A stretch of DNA of 64,000 nt from positions 18,744-82,743 of the forward strand of contig CAKQOE010000005.1 of NCBI GenBank assembly GCA_934255545.1, read 5' to 3'. The notes beneath the pieces were generated by a model. It worked only from the letters and a program-made list of their open reading frames with translations. It did not search any database and was not told the origin of the DNA. The stretch is from an uncultured Clostridia bacterium. Lineage in GTDB: Bacteria; Bacillota; Clostridia; Peptostreptococcales; Anaerovoracaceae. Of the stretch, positions 42,476 to 52,213 are shown in pieces (positions within the stretch are counted from its first letter, which is position 1; every line of letters starts with the position of its first letter). The position numbers were made by a program, and so were the translations under genes.

Positions 42476-43789
42476 ATGAAGAATTTTAAAAGAGTAATGG
42501 CTGTTCTCATTATTCTGATTCTCATAGCAGGCTGGTATGTCACGATCTTCGGCGCAGGCAGCAAGGTCGATCCTATAAAGGATCACATGAAGCTTGGTCT
42601 GGATCTTCAGGGCGGCGTGTACGTTGTACTCGAAGCTGATACAGATGCTACAGGTGCGGAGCTTACATCGCTCATGAATCAGACTCAGGCAGTCATTGAA
42701 AAGAGAGTTAACGAAATGGGTCTTACTAACCCTGTAGTTTCTATCGAAGGTGAAAAGAGGATAAGAGTTGAGCTCCCAGGAGTAGATGACGCTGAATCAG
42801 CAATAAAATCTATCGGTACGACAGCCCAGCTGACATTTATAACTGCAGACGGAAACGTTATACTCACAGGTGATAACGTAAAGGATGCAAGTACTGCATT
42901 AAACCAGAAGGGTGCAGGATACGTAGTTACTATGGAGTTTGACTCAACAGGATCTTCACTGTTTGAAGCGGCTACGCAGTCTATAGTAAACGGCGAGATC
43001 ACAGCCGATGAGAAGCTCGGACTTCCGGCAAACTGCATCGCTATCATACTTGATAACGAGGTGATATCATATCCTAGCGTAAGCTCAGTTATCACAGGCG
43101 GAAAGTGCCAGATCGAAGGCAACTTCACACAGGAAGAAGCTACGAACCTCGCAGCGCTCATCAGAGGCGGCGCGCTCCCTGTAAATCTTGAGGAAGTACA
43201 GACTAATATCGTAGGTCCTACGCTCGGTATGGACTCACTGACTCAGAGTATAATCGCTGCTGTTATCGGCGCAGCTCTCGTACTTCTGCTCATGCTCATA
43301 GTTTACAGGATCATGGGTCTTGCAGCTGATATCGCCCTCATAGTATACATCCTCGCTTACCTCTGGATCATCGTAGCGTTCGGAAACGTTCTTACGCTCC
43401 CTGGTATCGCAGGTATGATACTTTCAGTAGGTATGGCGGTAGACGCAAACGTTATCATATTCTCAAGGATCAGGGAAGAGGTAGTAAAGGGCAAGACTAT
43501 AAGAGTAGCGACTACTCAGGGCTACAAGAGAGCGCTCGGTACTGTAGTTGACTCTCAGGTAACTACACTTATCGCAGGCGTTGCACTTTACGAATTCGGT
43601 TCAGGCGATGTAAGAGGCTTCGCTCTTACGCTCATGATAGGTATCATAATCAGTATCATTACTGCTACTATCGTAACTAACGTATATCTCCAGCTCATGG
43701 CAGAGAGCAGGATCTTCGGAACAAAGAAGATGTTCGGTATAAAGGACGCTCCTGCAGCAGTATCAGAAGAAGTAAAGGAGGCTTTATAA
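42476..43789 (+). CDS. secD: protein translocase subunit SecD
   Basis: 437-residue membrane protein that uses the proton-motive force to pull proteins out of SecYEG. N-terminal TM helix, large extracytoplasmic P1 domain (LGLDLQGGVYVVLEAD...), then five TM helices with the signature GMAVDANVIIFSRIREE. The P1 domain is short, as in Firmicutes. Co-transcribed with secF (one base apart). Confidence 0.96.
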   Translation: MKNFKRVMAVLIILILIAGWYVTIFGAGSKVDPIKDHMKLGLDLQGGVYVVLEADTDATGAELTSLMNQTQAVIEKRVNEMGLTNPVVSIEGEKRIRVELPGVDDAESAIKSIGTTAQLTFITADGNVILTGDNVKDASTALNQKGAGYVVTMEFDSTGSSLFEAATQSIVNGEITADEKLGLPANCIAIILDNEVISYPSVSSVITGGKCQIEGNFTQEEATNLAALIRGGALPVNLEEVQTNIVGPTLGMDSLTQSIIAAVIGAALVLLLMLIVYRIMGLAADIALIVYILAYLWIIVAFGNVLTLPGIAGMILSVGMAVDANVIIFSRIREEVVKGKTIRVATTQGYKRALGTVVDSQVTTLIAGVALYEFGSGDVRGFALTLMIGIIISIITATIVTNVYLQLMAESRIFGTKKMFGIKDAPAAVSEEVKEAL

Positions 43790-43790
43790 T

Positions 43791-44711
43791 ATGGAAAAAT
43801 TAAAGAGCTTTCCTTTTATGGAAAAGAGAAAGATATATTATATCGTAACTCTCGTCCTCATAATCGCTTCTATCGCGACAGGACTTATCAGAGGATATAA
43901 CTTCGGTATCGACTTCACAGGCGGTACACTCATGCAGATAGAGATGGGCAAGGAAGTAAAGATAAGCGAGATAAACGATATACTTTCAGATCAGAAAATA
44001 GACGGAAACGTTACTCACGCAGGTGACGGCAATACACAGATCATTATAAAGACTACTGACTCTATGGAAAGTGACACGAGAACGGCTCTTATGTCAGCTC
44101 TCGAAGAAAAGTATGGCGTCACGGATGACGCGGTACTTTCCATCGAAAACATCGGTCCGTCAGTAGGTGAGACGCTTAAGTCAAGCGCTTTCAAGGCTAC
44201 AGCTATCGCTATAGTGCTCATGCTTATCTACATCGCTGTCAGATTCATGTGGAAGTACGGTATTGCTGCTATCATAGCTCTTGCAAATACTGTACTGCTC
44301 GTTATCGGATTCTACGGCGTGTTCCACATCAGCATAAACAGCCCGTTCATCGCAGCTATACTGACTATCCTGGGTTACGGTATCAACGATACTATCGTTA
44401 TATTCGACCGTATCAGAGAAAATACGGATAACTCAGCAAGGAGGAGCGCAAACGGTCTCGCTCCGCTCGTAGACCTGAGTATAAAGCAGACACTCGGACG
44501 TTCGATCATGACTTCGCTCACTACAGTGATCGTAATGGTTCCTCTGCTTATATTCTGCGGAGACACTATCAGAAGCTTTATCCTGCCTATACTCGTAGGT
44601 GTTATCTGCAGTACCTGCTCTTCAATATTCATCGCCACATCTGTATGGTATGATATCATGAAGTCTACAGACAGATCTTCATACCACGGCAAGGCAAAGA
44701 AGAATAAATAG
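43791..44711 (+). CDS. secF: protein translocase subunit SecF
   Basis: 306 residues, partner of SecD. N-terminal TM helix, RGYNFGIDFTGGTLMQIEM, then GYGINDTIVIFDRIRENT and five more TM segments. Separate secD and secF genes (not fused as in Bacillus). A GC-rich hairpin follows at 44752-44772. Confidence 0.96.
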   Translation: MEKLKSFPFMEKRKIYYIVTLVLIIASIATGLIRGYNFGIDFTGGTLMQIEMGKEVKISEINDILSDQKIDGNVTHAGDGNTQIIIKTTDSMESDTRTALMSALEEKYGVTDDAVLSIENIGPSVGETLKSSAFKATAIAIVLMLIYIAVRFMWKYGIAAIIALANTVLLVIGFYGVFHISINSPFIAAILTILGYGINDTIVIFDRIRENTDNSARRSANGLAPLVDLSIKQTLGRSIMTSLTTVIVMVPLLIFCGDTIRSFILPILVGVICSTCSSIFIATSVWYDIMKSTDRSSYHGKAKKNK

Positions 44712-44751
44712 CAGATCGGCAGTGTCGATAAACGCTGACTTTTGATCGTAA

Positions 44752-44772
44752 GGGGCGTCCTTTGGGCGCCCC
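44752..44772 (+). terminator. terminator-like hairpin after secF
   Basis: GGGGCG/CGCCCC with a 9-nt loop, followed by ATATGTTGTATTT, only weakly T-rich. Confidence 0.55.
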
Positions 44773-44993
44773 ATATGTTGTATTTAAAGTTAAGCAAAAT
44801 TTTCATGTATGTTCAGCATATCGCTGCGATTATTGGATCATTGATCTGCAAATGTCTGCAAAAAGTCATTCAATGACTATTAAATGCCGTTAGAATATCA
44901 TATAACTGCTGTGTTATGATATATCACAGCAAAAAGAGTCCGGAACAGTCATGATCACAGGTGTGAATGAGTCATGACGGTATTTAATAATTA

Positions 44994-45022
44994 TTGAAGC
45001 GCATGAAGCCACGCTGTATAAT
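44994..45022 (+). promoter_or_regulatory. promoter of rel
   Basis: TTGAAG (44994-44999), 17-bp spacer, TATAAT (45017-45022). The 361-nt region 44773-45133 contains no gene. Upstream of the promoter are inverted repeats GCTGTG/CACAGC (about 44909-44932) and GTCATGA/TCATGAC (44948-44954 with 44972-44978), possible operators; the leader carries GTCGGCC-G-GGCCGAC (45081-45095), a hairpin of the GC-palindrome type near the SD. Confidence 0.7.
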
Positions 45023-45133
45023 GTAAGTCAAGCATGATAAAATAGTGTATACAGGATACGCAGGAATATCTTATCTGTGGGTCGGCCGGGCCGACGCAGC
45101 GCAAAAGTATTTATTTGGAGTTGGAAATGTAGT

Positions 45134-47329
45134 ATGAAAAATGTTGATCAGGTAGACAAAATGGACGAATTCTTAGAATATTTAAAAGGACTTAATCCGA
45201 ATTACGATCTGGAGATTATAAAAAAGGCGTATCTGACTGCTGCCACTATGCATAAGGGCCAGCTGAGAAAGTCAGGAGAGCCTTATATCATACATCCGGT
45301 GGAGACGGCCAAAATACTGGCGCAGCTTGGTATGGACGAACAGACTATAGTGGCGGGACTGCTTCATGATGTTGTAGAGGACACTCCGTATACGGAAGAA
45401 CAGCTTACAGAGGAGTTCGGCTCTGAGGTCGCACTGCTTGTTGACGGCGTTACGAAGCTTGGCAATCTCGTGTTTGAGACTAAGGAAGAAGCTCAGGCAG
45501 AAAACATGAGAAAAATGTTCCTTGCTATGTCGAAGGATATACGTGTCCTTATCATAAAGCTCTCAGACAGGCTGCATAATATGAGAACTATAGATTATAT
45601 GCCGCCTGACAAGATAAAGGAAAAATGCAGGGAAACGCTTGAGATATATGCGCCGCTCGCAAACCGTCTCGGTATGTTCAACATGAAATTCGAGCTTGAG
45701 GACATAGCGCTCAAGCACCTTGAGCCTGAGTTTTACTCAAACCTCGCTAAGCAGATAAATCAGCGCAAGGAAGAGCGCGAGCAGCAGATAAATAAGATAA
45801 TAGAGCAACTGAAGGGAGCTCTTGACAAGCTCAATATCCATTACGAGGTAAAGGGCAGGTCAAAGCACTTTTACAGCATATACAGGAAGATGCGTGACAA
45901 GCATAAACAGCTTGATGAGATATTTGACCTCATGGCTGTCAGGGTCCTTGTAGATACGGTCAAGGACTGCTATGCGGTGCTTGGAGTCGTCCATACGATG
46001 TGGCGCCCTATACCGGGCCGCTTCAAGGACTACATCGCCATGCCGAAGTCAAATATGTATCAGTCGCTCCATACTACAGTATTCGGCGATGACGAGCATC
46101 CTTTCGAGATCCAGATACGTACTTACGAAATGCATCAGATAGCTGAGTACGGTATCGCTGCTCACTGGAAGTACAAGGAAGGCATAAAGTCAGACCAGGA
46201 GGAGGGCAAGCTCGCCTGGCTCAGACAGACTCTTGAGTGGAACAAGGACATGGACGATTCAAAAGAGTTCATGGAAACGCTTAAGATGGACCTCTTCTCA
46301 AATCAGGTGTTCGTATTTACTCCTGCCGGAAAGGTCATAGAGCTTCCTGCGGGTTCAACGCCTATAGACTTTGCGTACAAAATACATTCCGCAGTAGGAA
46401 ACAAGTGCATCGGCGCAAAGATAAACGGAAAGATGGTCCCTATAGACCACGTACTTGAAAACGGCAACATAGTCGAGATCATAACGTCTGCAAACAGCAA
46501 GGGACCTAACATAGACTGGCTCAAGATAGCAAAGAGCAGCAATGCAAGAAACAAGATAAGGCAGTGGCTCAAAAAAGAAAACAAGAGCGAAAATGAAGAA
46601 AAGGGCAAATCGATGCTCGAAAAGTATATACGCAGAAAGGGCTACGATCCTCAGCAGATCATAAAGACCCAGCGTATAAACAGAGTAGCTAAGGAGCTCA
46701 AGTTTCCTAACGTTGAGGACCTTTATTCTTCACTCGGCTACGGCGGTACTATGCTGTCGAAAGTACTCGATCTTCTTGTAAAGTTCTATGATGAGGAAAA
46801 ACAGGCCGAGCTTAAAAAGCTTAAGGAGATAAAAAACTATGAGCACAAGCCGTCAAAGAAAAAGTCTGAAAATACAGGCGGCATAAGCATAAAGGGCGTG
46901 GACAATCTCCTTATAAGGCTTGCAAAGTGCTGCAATCCGGTACCCGGAGACAATATCGTCGGCTTTATAACAAAAGGCCGAGGCGTTTCGGTACACAGAG
47001 CTGACTGTCCTAACATAACATCTCTGCCCGAAGAAGAACGCGCAAGATTCATAGACGTAGAGTGGGATATCGAAAAACAGCAGGCGACATTTGAAACAGA
47101 AGTAGCGATAGTCGGCGAAGACAGAAAGGGTCTGTTCTCAGATCTTTCAAAGATATGCGAAGACATGGACGTTCACATAACCGGCGTTATAGGCAAGAGC
47201 AACAATGACAACACAGCCAGCATAACGCTTACAGTACAGATATCGAACGTGAACCAGATATCACAGCTCATAAGCCGCTTCAAGTCACTCATGGGCGTCA
47301 TAGACGTATACAGAGGAAGCGCACAGTAG
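45134..47329 (+). CDS. rel: bifunctional (p)ppGpp synthetase/hydrolase RelA/SpoT (Rel)
   Basis: 731 residues. HD hydrolase domain (LLHDVVEDT, about 70-76; RLHNMRTIDYM), synthetase domain (GRSKHFYSIYRKM, YIAMPKSNMYQSLHTTV, EIQIRTYEMHQIAEYGIAAHWKYK), TGS domain (VFVFTPAGKVIELPAGSTPIDFAYKIHS), zinc-finger helical part (AKCCNPVPGDNIVG) and a C-terminal ACT domain. Both activities look intact. Start ATG 45134; SD GGAG about 45117 is distant, so the start is slightly uncertain. The upstream region is long and structured. Confidence 0.94.
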   Translation: MKNVDQVDKMDEFLEYLKGLNPNYDLEIIKKAYLTAATMHKGQLRKSGEPYIIHPVETAKILAQLGMDEQTIVAGLLHDVVEDTPYTEEQLTEEFGSEVALLVDGVTKLGNLVFETKEEAQAENMRKMFLAMSKDIRVLIIKLSDRLHNMRTIDYMPPDKIKEKCRETLEIYAPLANRLGMFNMKFELEDIALKHLEPEFYSNLAKQINQRKEEREQQINKIIEQLKGALDKLNIHYEVKGRSKHFYSIYRKMRDKHKQLDEIFDLMAVRVLVDTVKDCYAVLGVVHTMWRPIPGRFKDYIAMPKSNMYQSLHTTVFGDDEHPFEIQIRTYEMHQIAEYGIAAHWKYKEGIKSDQEEGKLAWLRQTLEWNKDMDDSKEFMETLKMDLFSNQVFVFTPAGKVIELPAGSTPIDFAYKIHSAVGNKCIGAKINGKMVPIDHVLENGNIVEIITSANSKGPNIDWLKIAKSSNARNKIRQWLKKENKSENEEKGKSMLEKYIRRKGYDPQQIIKTQRINRVAKELKFPNVEDLYSSLGYGGTMLSKVLDLLVKFYDEEKQAELKKLKEIKNYEHKPSKKKSENTGGISIKGVDNLLIRLAKCCNPVPGDNIVGFITKGRGVSVHRADCPNITSLPEEERARFIDVEWDIEKQQATFETEVAIVGEDRKGLFSDLSKICEDMDVHITGVIGKSNNDNTASITLTVQISNVNQISQLISRFKSLMGVIDVYRGSAQ

Positions 47330-47340
47330 TAAAAGAAAAG

Positions 47341-47451
47341 AATACTTTATTGTAAGGTATTTAAGAATACAAAAAGACGCCCAATAATACCGGAGAATAT
47401 ACGGGTAAGCGTAGTTGAAATTCCCTGTACCACGGAGCGTCACGTATATTC
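47341..47451. repeat. diverged copy C of the long inverted-repeat element
   Basis: Shares with copy A, in the same order and orientation, ACTTTATTGTAA (47343-47354), ATATACGGGTAAGCG (47397-47411; one mismatch) and GGAGCGT..CGTATAT (47434-47449). GAATATACG/CGTATATTC form the stem arms. A direct repeat GCGTCACGTATA follows (47437 and 47467). Lies between rel and the MBL gene. Confidence 0.6.
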
Positions 47452-47532
47452 GCAGGTAATAGAGAGGCGTCACGTATAAATGTTAGTCAATATATTTGAA
47501 CGCTTAAAAATAAATGAATAAGGAGAAAAAAC

Positions 47533-48150
47533 ATGGATCTGAAACTCTTTTACACAGGGCCTATGCAGGTAAACACATATCTCTGCGCAGATGAAGAGAC
47601 AAATAAAGGATTTATAGTCGATCCGGGCGGTCCGAGCAAGCCGCTCGACAATTATATAAAGTCACACGGCTATGACATAGAATATATAGTACTTACGCAC
47701 GGTCACGGCGACCATATATGCGGCGTACCTTACTATCAGAAGATGTTCGGCTGTCCGATAGCCGCTTCAAGCAAGGACAATTACCTGTTTGACAACGCCG
47801 ATGAAAATATGTCTGCAGCATTTACAGGTCAGAGGATAGAGTTCACACCGGATGTAGACCTGAAGGACGGCGATACGCTCAAGGTAGGAAACATGGAGCT
47901 TAAGATAATGGAGACTCCGGGACACTCTCTCGGCGGTATCTGCATACTCGTAGGCAACGTCCTCTTCAGCGGTGACACGCTGTTTGCCGATTCCATCGGA
48001 AGGACAGACTTTAAGGGCGGTTCATTCACAACGCTTAAAAATTCAGTACACACAAAGCTCTTCGTGCTCCCTGACGAAACATACGTGCTTCCGGGACACA
48101 TGGGCCAGACAACGATAGGACATGAAAAGAAATTCAACCCGTTTTTATAG
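47533..48150 (+). CDS. MBL-fold metallohydrolase (glyoxalase II-like)
   Basis: 205-residue cytoplasmic protein with binuclear-zinc motif LTHGHGDHICG, further ligands in METPGHSLGG and FSGDTLFADSIGRTD, and the C-terminal VLPGHMGQTTIGHEK. The YcbL/hydroxyacylglutathione hydrolase group fits; substrate unknown. The place between rel and hemZ is common in Clostridia. SD AAGGAGA (47520-47526). Confidence 0.9.
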   Translation: MDLKLFYTGPMQVNTYLCADEETNKGFIVDPGGPSKPLDNYIKSHGYDIEYIVLTHGHGDHICGVPYYQKMFGCPIAASSKDNYLFDNADENMSAAFTGQRIEFTPDVDLKDGDTLKVGNMELKIMETPGHSLGGICILVGNVLFSGDTLFADSIGRTDFKGGSFTTLKNSVHTKLFVLPDETYVLPGHMGQTTIGHEKKFNPFL

Positions 48151-49726
48151 GATAGACCTCAGGAACCACAGCAGCAGCTATGAGCTTGAGGAATTAATAA
48201 AAGAATTCCTGCGCCCCGACGAATACGAGCTGATGAACAGCGCCATAAAGCGCAGGAGCAGCAAGGCGTCAGCAATAAAAAAGTCAGGCGCGGGACGCCG
48301 CGTCACCGCGGCCGCAGAAAATGCAGAAAACAACGCATCACCTGTACGCGCTTACGAAGAAAAGCGCGAGTACGATGCGTCATCCGGATCAGCGAAGGTT
48401 CCGTTCACAGGTCTGCCTCCGGCAGGCAGAAAATGGAACGGTCTGCTCTCGATGAAATATCCCGACATACGCCTCCCGTATGAAGCAGGCGGCGGCCAGC
48501 TTGAAAAAAACAAAGCCAAGAGATTTATATACGACAGTCTGGCCGAGCTTACCGGATACAGACCGGCATGGGGGACGCTTACGGGCGTGCGCCCTACAAA
48601 GCTTGCAAACGAGATGATGTCGCGCGACAGACTGACATACGATCAGATCGCTGATATATTTCACAATGTATATTATGTGAGCGATGAAAAAACGCAGCTG
48701 GTGTTAGACACATGCCGAAACCAGAGCTTCATAACAGGTTCGCCTGCAGGCAGGACAGCCGGTGTATATATAGGTATACCGTTCTGCCCGACAAGATGCC
48801 TTTACTGTTCATTTACATCTAATCAGGCAGACGAAAGCGCCATGGAACGCTACCTTGAAGCGCTTCTTAAGGAGATAAACGCTGTCGGGGAGAGGATGAA
48901 GCAGCTCGATATAAAGCCAGAAAGTATTTATATAGGCGGCGGAACTCCTACATCGCTCAGCGCCGGGGCGCTGCAGAGACTTCTTGACAAAGTCGTTGAC
49001 AGCTTCAATATGTCGAAAGTAAAGGAATTCTGCACTGAGGCAGGCAGGCCGGACACTATAACTGCTGAAAAGCTTGCAGTCATGAAGGCGCATGGCGTAG
49101 ACAGGATAAGCATAAATCCGCAGTCGATGAATGACAGCACGTTAAGGCTGATCGGAAGGTCGCACTGCGTTGAAGATATATATGAAGCCTTCAGGATAGC
49201 TGCAGAAAGCGGTATAGAGCATATAAATACAGACCTTATAGCCGGACTTCCCGGAGAGGATCATGCGATGTTCATGCATACGCTTGATGAAGTCATAAAG
49301 CTCGCGCCTGACAATATCACGGTCCATACTCTTGCAGTGAAGCGCGCATCGCGTCTGCGCGAGCAGGATTCTGATTATCACTACAGCGGCGGTGATGAAG
49401 TAGGCCGCATGGTCAGTGATGCAGCGGCGACGCTGCGTGACAACGGATATTTCCCGTATTACATGTACAGGCAGAAGCACATGACGGGAAATTTTGAGAA
49501 CGTTTCATATGCAAAGAAGGGTACGGAGTCTGTTTACAATATACGTATAATGGACGAGCACCAGACTATAATCGCGCTTGGCGCGGGCGGCATAAGCAAG
49601 GCTTATTATGATGACGGCAACAGGCTTGAGCGTGTTCCGAATGTTTCAAATTTTGAAGTATATATACAGCGCATAGACGAGATGATACAGCGCAAGGATG
49701 AAAAGCTGTATCTGCCGTTTGAATAA
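48122..49726 (+). CDS. hemZ: radical SAM coproporphyrinogen dehydrogenase-like HemZ
   Basis: 534 residues. N-terminal HemZ-specific domain with a variable Ala/Lys/Arg-rich stretch (about 40-90), then radical SAM cluster GIPFCPTRCLYCSFTSN, SIYIGGGTPTSLSA, CTEAGRPDTI, RISINPQSMND and the HemN-type C-terminus. Probably acts on a haem precursor or related substrate; the true activity of HemZ is not well established. It overlaps the MBL gene by 29 nt. Confidence 0.88.
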   Translation: MKRNSTRFYRIDLRNHSSSYELEELIKEFLRPDEYELMNSAIKRRSSKASAIKKSGAGRRVTAAAENAENNASPVRAYEEKREYDASSGSAKVPFTGLPPAGRKWNGLLSMKYPDIRLPYEAGGGQLEKNKAKRFIYDSLAELTGYRPAWGTLTGVRPTKLANEMMSRDRLTYDQIADIFHNVYYVSDEKTQLVLDTCRNQSFITGSPAGRTAGVYIGIPFCPTRCLYCSFTSNQADESAMERYLEALLKEINAVGERMKQLDIKPESIYIGGGTPTSLSAGALQRLLDKVVDSFNMSKVKEFCTEAGRPDTITAEKLAVMKAHGVDRISINPQSMNDSTLRLIGRSHCVEDIYEAFRIAAESGIEHINTDLIAGLPGEDHAMFMHTLDEVIKLAPDNITVHTLAVKRASRLREQDSDYHYSGGDEVGRMVSDAAATLRDNGYFPYYMYRQKHMTGNFENVSYAKKGTESVYNIRIMDEHQTIIALGAGGISKAYYDDGNRLERVPNVSNFEVYIQRIDEMIQRKDEKLYLPFE

Positions 49727-49759
49727 ATATAAAATTAAAATATCAGGAGATGATGAAAA

Positions 49760-51538
49760 ATGAGAAATGTCTGGAAAAGAACAGATATGTGCGGAACTCT
49801 CAGACAGGAGAACGTAGGCAAGGAAGTAGTCCTCAACGGCTGGGTAAGCAAGAAGAGAAATCTCGGCGGACTTATATTCTGCGACCTGAGAGACAGGACA
49901 GGCATAACGCAGATCGTTTTTACCGATGAAGTAGAAAAGGAAGTATTTGAAGCCGCAGATTCGCTGAAAAGTGAATATGTTATCGGCGTAAAGGGAAAAG
50001 TTGTAGAAAGAGAGTCAAAGAACAAGGATATCCCTACAGGTGATATCGAGGTTATAGTTGATGAGTTCAAGATATATTCTGAAGCGGCTACGCCTCCTAT
50101 TTATATAAAGGACGACGACAATGTTGATGAAAATCTCCGCCTCAAGTACAGATATCTCGACCTCAGAAAGCCGAAGATGCAGAGAAATCTTGAGTTCAGA
50201 CATAAGGTCGCTATATGCGCGAGAAACTTCTTTGATAAGGAAGGCTTTATAGAAGTAGAAACTCCTACACTCGTGAAGCCGACTCCGGAAGGCGCGAGAG
50301 ACTATCTTATACCAAGCCGCGTAAATCACGGAAGATTCTATGCGCTGCCTCAGTCTCCGCAGCTTTTCAAGCAGATACTTATGGTATCAGGACTTGACAG
50401 ATATTACCAGATAGCACGCTGCTACCGCGATGAGGATCTCAGAGCTGACAGACAGCCTGAATTCACACAGATTGATATGGAGCTTTCATTTGTAGAGCCT
50501 GAAGATATCATGGAGATACAGGAACGTTTCATGAAGACTCTCTTCAAGGAGCTCCTTGACAGAGATATACAGATACCGTTCAGAAAGATGCCTTACGATG
50601 AAGCTATGGAGCGCTTCGGAAGCGACAAACCTGACCTGCGTTTCGGTTTTGAGCTCACAGAGCTCGGCGACCTTGTAGCAGACTGTGATTTCAAGGTATT
50701 TACAGGCGCTCTCGAAAACGGCGGCAGGGTAAAGGCTATAAACATTACCGGCGGAGCTGATAAGTTCAGCCGTAAGGATATAGACAAGCTTCAGGAGGCT
50801 ATAAAGTCATACGGAGCAAAGGGACTTGCATGGATGAAGGTTACAGAAGACGGAGTCACTTCACCTATCGCGAAGTTCTTCAACGAAGAAAAAACAGCTC
50901 AGATACTTGAAAGAATGAGCGCAAAGGCAGGCGACCTCATACTTATAGTTGCAGACAAGGCAAAGGTAGTATTTGACTCTCTCGGATTCCTCAGAAGAGA
51001 CATAGCAGGAAAGCTCGGAATGCTCGACGATTCACAGTTCGAGTTCCTCTGGGTAACTGACTTCCCGCTTTATGAATACAATGAAGAAGAAGGCAGATAT
51101 TACGCTATGCATCATCCGTTCACATGCCCTCGCGATGAGGATCTCGACAAGCTCGAGACTGCTCCGGGCGAAGTAAAGGCAAAGGCTTACGATATCGTCC
51201 TCAACGGCGTAGAGGTAGGCGGCGGAAGCATCAGGATACATGATGACGATCTGCAGCAGAGGATGTTCAGAGGCCTCGGCATCTCACCTGAAGAAGCTCA
51301 GGAGAAATTCGGCTTCCTTCTTGAAGCCTTCAAATACGGAACTCCGCCTCACGGCGGCCTTGCATACGGCATGGACAGACTCGTTATGCTTATGCTCGGA
51401 GAATCAAGCATAAGAGAGGTCATCGCGTTCCCTAAGAATCAGAACGCTCAGTGCCTCATGTCAGAAGCGCCCGGCGTTATAGATGACGAACAGCTTGAGG
51501 AACTCGCTATAAGGACTGTAGACGAACAGGAGCAGTAG
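49760..51538 (+). CDS. aspS: aspartate-tRNA ligase
   Basis: 592 residues, class IIb synthetase. N-terminal OB anticodon domain (VVLNGWVSKKRNLGGLIFCDLRDRTGI), motif 2 YYQIARCYRDEDLRADRQPEFTQID, GAD insertion domain and motif 3 GGLAYGMDRLVMLMLGE. No T-box leader is visible in the 33 nt upstream. Usual neighbour histidyl-tRNA synthetase is absent. nadD follows 2 nt later. Confidence 0.96.
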   Translation: MRNVWKRTDMCGTLRQENVGKEVVLNGWVSKKRNLGGLIFCDLRDRTGITQIVFTDEVEKEVFEAADSLKSEYVIGVKGKVVERESKNKDIPTGDIEVIVDEFKIYSEAATPPIYIKDDDNVDENLRLKYRYLDLRKPKMQRNLEFRHKVAICARNFFDKEGFIEVETPTLVKPTPEGARDYLIPSRVNHGRFYALPQSPQLFKQILMVSGLDRYYQIARCYRDEDLRADRQPEFTQIDMELSFVEPEDIMEIQERFMKTLFKELLDRDIQIPFRKMPYDEAMERFGSDKPDLRFGFELTELGDLVADCDFKVFTGALENGGRVKAINITGGADKFSRKDIDKLQEAIKSYGAKGLAWMKVTEDGVTSPIAKFFNEEKTAQILERMSAKAGDLILIVADKAKVVFDSLGFLRRDIAGKLGMLDDSQFEFLWVTDFPLYEYNEEEGRYYAMHHPFTCPRDEDLDKLETAPGEVKAKAYDIVLNGVEVGGGSIRIHDDDLQQRMFRGLGISPEEAQEKFGFLLEAFKYGTPPHGGLAYGMDRLVMLMLGESSIREVIAFPKNQNAQCLMSEAPGVIDDEQLEELAIRTVDEQEQ

Positions 51539-51540
51539 CA

Positions 51541-52143
51541 ATGAAGATCGGAATTTTCGGCGGAAGCTTTGATCCGGTGCATAACGGTCATCTTGTGCTT
51601 GCGGAGCATGTAAGAGACAGAGCAGGACTCGACAGAGTCATACTCCTGCCGGCTTACGAATCTCCGTTCAAGGTGGGGCGCAGCGGGACAGACAGCAGAC
51701 ACAGGCTTGAAATGACAAGACTTGCAGCATCAGGCAATGAACATTTTGAGGTATCGGCGCTCGACGTGGAAAAGGGAAAGGTATCATATACCGTAGACCT
51801 CATGGCGGAGCTCAGTGATATGTATCCCGGTGACAGGCTGTATTTCATAGCGGGAACTGATTCTTTTCTTGGCATAGAAAAATGGATGGGTTCAGAGGAG
51901 CTGCTCACGCGTTATGGCTTTGCAGTCGGAACAAGGCCCGGTTATCGTGATGAGGAGCTTGCAGCGCAGGCGGAGCGCCTGCGGGAAAAATACGGCTCCG
52001 AGATAATAACAGTGAACATACCTAAGGTGGACATATCGTCAACAGATATACGCCGACGCTGCCGGGACGGCAGAAGCATAAGGTATCTTGTTCCTGACGC
52101 TGTCAGAGAACTTATAGCCCGGGAGGGGCTTTACCGCGGATAA
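51541..52143 (+). CDS. nadD: nicotinate-nucleotide adenylyltransferase
   Basis: 200 residues. Makes nicotinic acid adenine dinucleotide in NAD synthesis. Nucleotidyltransferase motifs GIFGGSFDPVHNGHL (N-terminus) and VDISSTDIRRR (C-terminal ISSTxIR). SD GGAG in the end of aspS. The order nadD-yqeK-rsfS is standard in Firmicutes. Confidence 0.94.
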   Translation: MKIGIFGGSFDPVHNGHLVLAEHVRDRAGLDRVILLPAYESPFKVGRSGTDSRHRLEMTRLAASGNEHFEVSALDVEKGKVSYTVDLMAELSDMYPGDRLYFIAGTDSFLGIEKWMGSEELLTRYGFAVGTRPGYRDEELAAQAERLREKYGSEIITVNIPKVDISSTDIRRRCRDGRSIRYLVPDAVRELIAREGLYRG

Positions 52144-52213
52144 TTCTGAATGTCCGGTATTGTGTGGACATTTTGGCTTCATATATATCAGACTGAAAAA
52201 GGTGGTGCATCTC

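Noticed and set aside
49727..49759. T-box riboswitch before aspS or leuS
   Set aside because: The gap before aspS is 33 nt, and leuS overlaps the previous gene, so there is no room for a T-box.
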